Below, piece by piece: positions 55,066 through 57,476 of a DNA stretch of 57,476 bases. A program made the position numbers and the translations under genes. Source of the stretch: an uncultured Afifella sp. (lineage in GTDB: Bacteria; Pseudomonadota; Alphaproteobacteria; Rhizobiales; Afifellaceae); assembly GCA_947259045.1 (NCBI GenBank), contig CAMYKZ010000011.1, positions 1-57,476 of the forward strand, in the 5' to 3' direction. Position 1 is the stretch's first letter. Each line of letters opens with the position of its first letter. The notes under the pieces were generated by a model. The model saw nothing but the letters and a program-made list of their open reading frames with translations. It made no database searches and was not told the origin of the DNA.

Positions 55066-56085
55066 TTGCAGACAAGTCAGCCAATCGAGTTCACAGGACA
55101 CGACCTGAACCGGCCGGAATGTGTCATTGCGCATGCTTCCGGCATTTTGCTGGTGCCCGATTGGACCGGCAATGGCGGAATATCGGTCATTTTTGCCGAT
55201 GGCGCTGTGAAAAGACACCTGGTGCGCAATGCGCCTCAGGTCTTGCGGCCGAATGGCATCGCCCTGCTTGAGGGTGGTGATGTTCTGCTGGTTCACCTGG
55301 GCGACGAAGACGGCGGGGTCTGGCGTATGAAGCCTGATGGCACTGTGGAACTGGAAATCGGCGAAGTCGACGGTTCGCCGTTGCCGCCCTCCAATTTCTG
55401 TCATGTCGATCGCGATGACCGGCGCTGGGTTTCCGTCTCGACGCGCCATGTTCCAAGAGCCAGCGCCTACAACAGGAACGTCTGCGATGGTTTCATCGTG
55501 CTTGCCGACCGGCAGGGTGCAAGAATCGTCGCCGACGGTCTGGGTTATACAAATGAATGCCTTGTTCACCCTGATGGTCAGCGTCTGCTTGTCAACGAGA
55601 CGTTCAGCCGACGCCTGACTGCGTTCGACATTGCCGAGAGCGGCGACCTGAAAAACCGCAGAACGATCACGGAATTTTCCGCCGGAACATTTCCCGATGG
55701 CATGGCTTTCGATGAGAATGGCGATACATGGATTGTTTCGATCGTCTCCAACCGTCTGATCCGGGTTGACGACAAGGGCCGCCAGTCCATTGTGGTCGAA
55801 GATGCGGACGCGGATTTCATGGCGGTCGCCGAGCAGGCCTATCAGGCGGGTGAAATGGGCCGGCCCCATCTGGACAATAATCCGGCGGCCAATCTGCGCA
55901 ACATATCCAGCATGGCCTTTGACGGCGCCGATCGCCGGCGCATTGTCTTTGGCTGCCTGTTGGGAGACCGCCTGCCGTGCGTGCCAGCGCCGGTACCTGG
56001 CTGGACCATGCCGCATTATCACGCTGACATAACACCGCTCCTGCGCGCGCTGGAAAACATTCCCGCCATTGTTGATGGCGGATAG
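55066..56085 (+). CDS. SMP-30/gluconolactonase-like (LRE) protein
   Basis: A 339-residue predicted six-bladed beta-propeller. Blade-like repeats contain LVPDWTG, LRPNGIALLEGG, NFCHVDRDDRRWVSVS, YTNECLVHPDGQRLLVNE and FPDGMAFDENGDTWIVS, with the Asn/Asp residues that bind the divalent metal in gluconolactonases. It probably hydrolyses a sugar lactone, by analogy only. The start is TTG 55066, with GGAGG at 6 bases. It lies 14 bp before the isopropylmalate-dehydrogenase-like gene, suggesting a sugar or sugar-acid catabolic operon. Confidence 0.85.
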   Translation: MQTSQPIEFTGHDLNRPECVIAHASGILLVPDWTGNGGISVIFADGAVKRHLVRNAPQVLRPNGIALLEGGDVLLVHLGDEDGGVWRMKPDGTVELEIGEVDGSPLPPSNFCHVDRDDRRWVSVSTRHVPRASAYNRNVCDGFIVLADRQGARIVADGLGYTNECLVHPDGQRLLVNETFSRRLTAFDIAESGDLKNRRTITEFSAGTFPDGMAFDENGDTWIVSIVSNRLIRVDDKGRQSIVVEDADADFMAVAEQAYQAGEMGRPHLDNNPAANLRNISSMAFDGADRRRIVFGCLLGDRLPCVPAPVPGWTMPHYHADITPLLRALENIPAIVDGG

Positions 56086-56099
56086 ACGAAGGAAAAACC

Positions 56100-57203
56100 A
56101 TGCATAGCAATCAATTTCAAATCTGCGTCCTGCCGGGCGACGGCATCGGCAACGAGATCATGGAGCCGTGCATGCGCGTATTGCAGCGCGCCTGCAAACG
56201 TGTCGGCGGCATTTCGATCGCCGGTCAGGAAGCCCCCGCAGGCGCGGCCTGTTATCAGGCCCAGGGCAATGCCCTGCCAAAGGAAACAATGGACCTGGCC
56301 CGCAAATCGGATGCGATTCTACTGGCCGCGATGGGGGATCCGTCGATCCGCTATCCGGACGGGACGGAAATCGCCCCGCAGATCGACATGCGCATCGAGC
56401 TTGAGCTCTACGCCGGGGTGCGGCCGGTCAGATCCGTCAAGGGCGTCAAGGGACCGTTGGCTGATCCGCGGGCGAATAATCTCGATTTCGTACTGATCCG
56501 TGAATCGACCGAAGGCCTGTTTTCGTCATTCGGCAAGGGCAAGGTCCATGACGATTATGCCGAAGATACCCAGATCATCACCCGAAAAGGCTCAGAAAGG
56601 CTCTTCCGTTTTGCCTTCAAACTGGCAGAGCAACGCAAGGCAAACGGGTCTGAGGGCATCGTGACCTGTGTCGACAAGGCCAATGTTTTCAAATCCTTCG
56701 CGTACTTTCGCGAAATTTTTGATGAAATCGGCCGGGAGTTTACCAATTTGCAGGCCCGCAATGCATATGTTGACGCGACGGCGCTCGATATGGTGCGCAA
56801 GCCCTGGGTTTACGATGTCATGGTAACTGAAAACATGTTTGGCGACATATTGTCAGATCTGTCCGCCGGTTTGATCGGCGGAATGGGCATGGCGCCGTCT
56901 GCCGATATCGGCGACGATTACGCTGTCTTTCAGCCCTGCCATGGTTCCGCGCCCGATATTGCCGGGAAAGGGCTTGCCAATCCGGCCGCGATGGTCCTTT
57001 CGGGAGCGATGATGCTGGACTGGCTTGGCCAAAGGCATTCTGAAAAATCTGCAATCAAGGCCGGGCGTCTTGTTCAGGCGGCCGTCGATGAGGCATTCGC
57101 ATCAGGGCTGAAATCAGTTGAGTTTGGCGGAAATGATGGCACTGTTTCAATAATCACGGCGATTGAGTCGGCGCTCGAAACGCTAGATCCGGAGATCCTC
57201 TGA
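56100..57203 (+). CDS. Isocitrate/isopropylmalate dehydrogenase family protein
   Basis: A 367-residue beta-decarboxylating dehydrogenase. It has the family signatures LPGDGIGNEIMEP at the N-terminus, RIELELYAGVRPVRS near 97, LIRESTEGLFSS near 131, the metal-site VTENMFGDILSDLSAGLIGG near 243 and HGSAPDIAGKG near 280. Tartrate dehydrogenases and 3-isopropylmalate dehydrogenases belong here; the genomic context (SMP-30 and a Gfo/Idh/MocA oxidoreductase) favours a tartrate- or sugar-acid-type substrate rather than leucine synthesis. AAGGA precedes the ATG. Confidence 0.87.
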   Translation: MHSNQFQICVLPGDGIGNEIMEPCMRVLQRACKRVGGISIAGQEAPAGAACYQAQGNALPKETMDLARKSDAILLAAMGDPSIRYPDGTEIAPQIDMRIELELYAGVRPVRSVKGVKGPLADPRANNLDFVLIRESTEGLFSSFGKGKVHDDYAEDTQIITRKGSERLFRFAFKLAEQRKANGSEGIVTCVDKANVFKSFAYFREIFDEIGREFTNLQARNAYVDATALDMVRKPWVYDVMVTENMFGDILSDLSAGLIGGMGMAPSADIGDDYAVFQPCHGSAPDIAGKGLANPAAMVLSGAMMLDWLGQRHSEKSAIKAGRLVQAAVDEAFASGLKSVEFGGNDGTVSIITAIESALETLDPEIL

Positions 57204-57207
57204 ACAT

Positions 57208-57476
57208 ATGGCAAAAAATCCTATTCGCCTGGCTATTGCCGGTTGCGGTTACTTTTCGAAATATCACGTTGAGGCCTGGGGCCGGCTGGAAGATGTCACC
57301 GTTGTCGGCGCCGCCGACCGGGATCTGTCGAAATCGCGTCAGATTGCAATCAGCCACGGCCTGCCGACGGCATTCGACAAGCCGACGGATATGCTGGGTG
57401 CCACGACGCCGGATCTGGTCGATATCATTGCGCCGCCGCATGCGCACCTTGCCATCATCCGCTCAGCGGCAGAGTT
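57208..57476 (+). CDS. Gfo/Idh/MocA-family oxidoreductase, N-terminal part
   Basis: ATG 57208 opens a frame that continues past the window end. The visible 89 codons begin AKNPIRLAIAGCGYFSKYHVE, the N-terminal Rossmann fold typical of inositol/sugar dehydrogenases, and continue to IIAPPHAHLAII, the typical IxxPxxxH segment. It begins 4 bp after the previous stop, so it belongs to the same operon. The family uses NAD(P) to oxidise sugars or inositols; the substrate is unknown. Confidence 0.85.
   Translation, partial: MAKNPIRLAIAGCGYFSKYHVEAWGRLEDVTVVGAADRDLSKSRQIAISHGLPTAFDKPTDMLGATTPDLVDIIAPPHAHLAIIRSAAE

Overview
The window looks like chromosomal DNA of an alphaproteobacterium, most likely a member of the Hyphomicrobiales (Rhizobiales). 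The evidence is gene content and order: gph, rpiA, a DUF2059 protein and gor together; a class II DAHP synthase; cysS, a DUF559 protein and cimA together; a DUF2865 secreted protein; a LysM protein with Ig-like domains; and the four-gene ATP-grasp / alpha-E / transglutaminase / proteasome-like cluster. This is inference from family knowledge, and I cannot name a genus. Most of the window has GC-rich coding sequence; roughly the first 1.7 kb is visibly more AT-rich. I saw no insertion sequences, prophage genes or CRISPR array.

Layout. 1-5.3 kb is an accessory-looking region: the start of an exported Gly-Asp repeat protein (minus strand), a 1001-residue KAP-type membrane P-loop NTPase, and a helical-repeat-like protein split by an apparent -1 frameshift. 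A tRNA-Val(CAC) with a good promoter follows. 5.7-22 kb is mostly housekeeping genes: a small zinc-ribbon protein, a DHH phosphoesterase, gph/rpiA, and a group with a glutathione theme (gor, a gamma-glutamylcyclotransferase-like protein, a YbdK-type carboxylate-amine ligase and, further on, a GFA-family protein). Then come DAHP synthase, an SRPBCC protein and its larger SRPBCC-M50 protease relative, dgkA, a LigB-type dioxygenase, nadE and an MFS transporter. 22-32 kb holds gltX, a DUF2865 protein that overlaps gltX antisense, maeB, a gene-poor 0.8 kb with three tiny minus-strand ORFs, cysS, a long inverted repeat beside a DUF559 nuclease-like gene, cimA and a LOG-family protein. 32-43 kb covers the cell envelope: a LysM protein, an Atm1-type ABC exporter, psd-pssA for phosphatidylethanolamine synthesis, and a PadR-regulated RND efflux operon.

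43-57 kb: a regulatory-looking intergenic region with tandem repeats, an 18-bp palindrome and a 45-residue ORF with its own terminator, then a TRAP transporter operon, a CHASE4-GGDEF-EAL protein, and the minus-strand ATP-grasp / alpha-E / transglutaminase / Anbu-type protease operon. Divergent from that operon is a second SRPBCC-M50 relative whose protease motifs are degenerate (MEYGH for HEYGH, LNGG for LDGG), followed by a DUF1439-like protein. The window ends in what looks like a catabolic cluster: an SMP-30/gluconolactonase-like protein, an isopropylmalate-dehydrogenase-like enzyme and the start of a Gfo/Idh/MocA oxidoreductase.

The leads I find most interesting are the KAP NTPase plus helical-repeat pair, the SRPBCC-M50 family with an apparently inactivated member beside the Anbu cluster, and the small-ORF/operator architecture at 43.1-43.4 kb.
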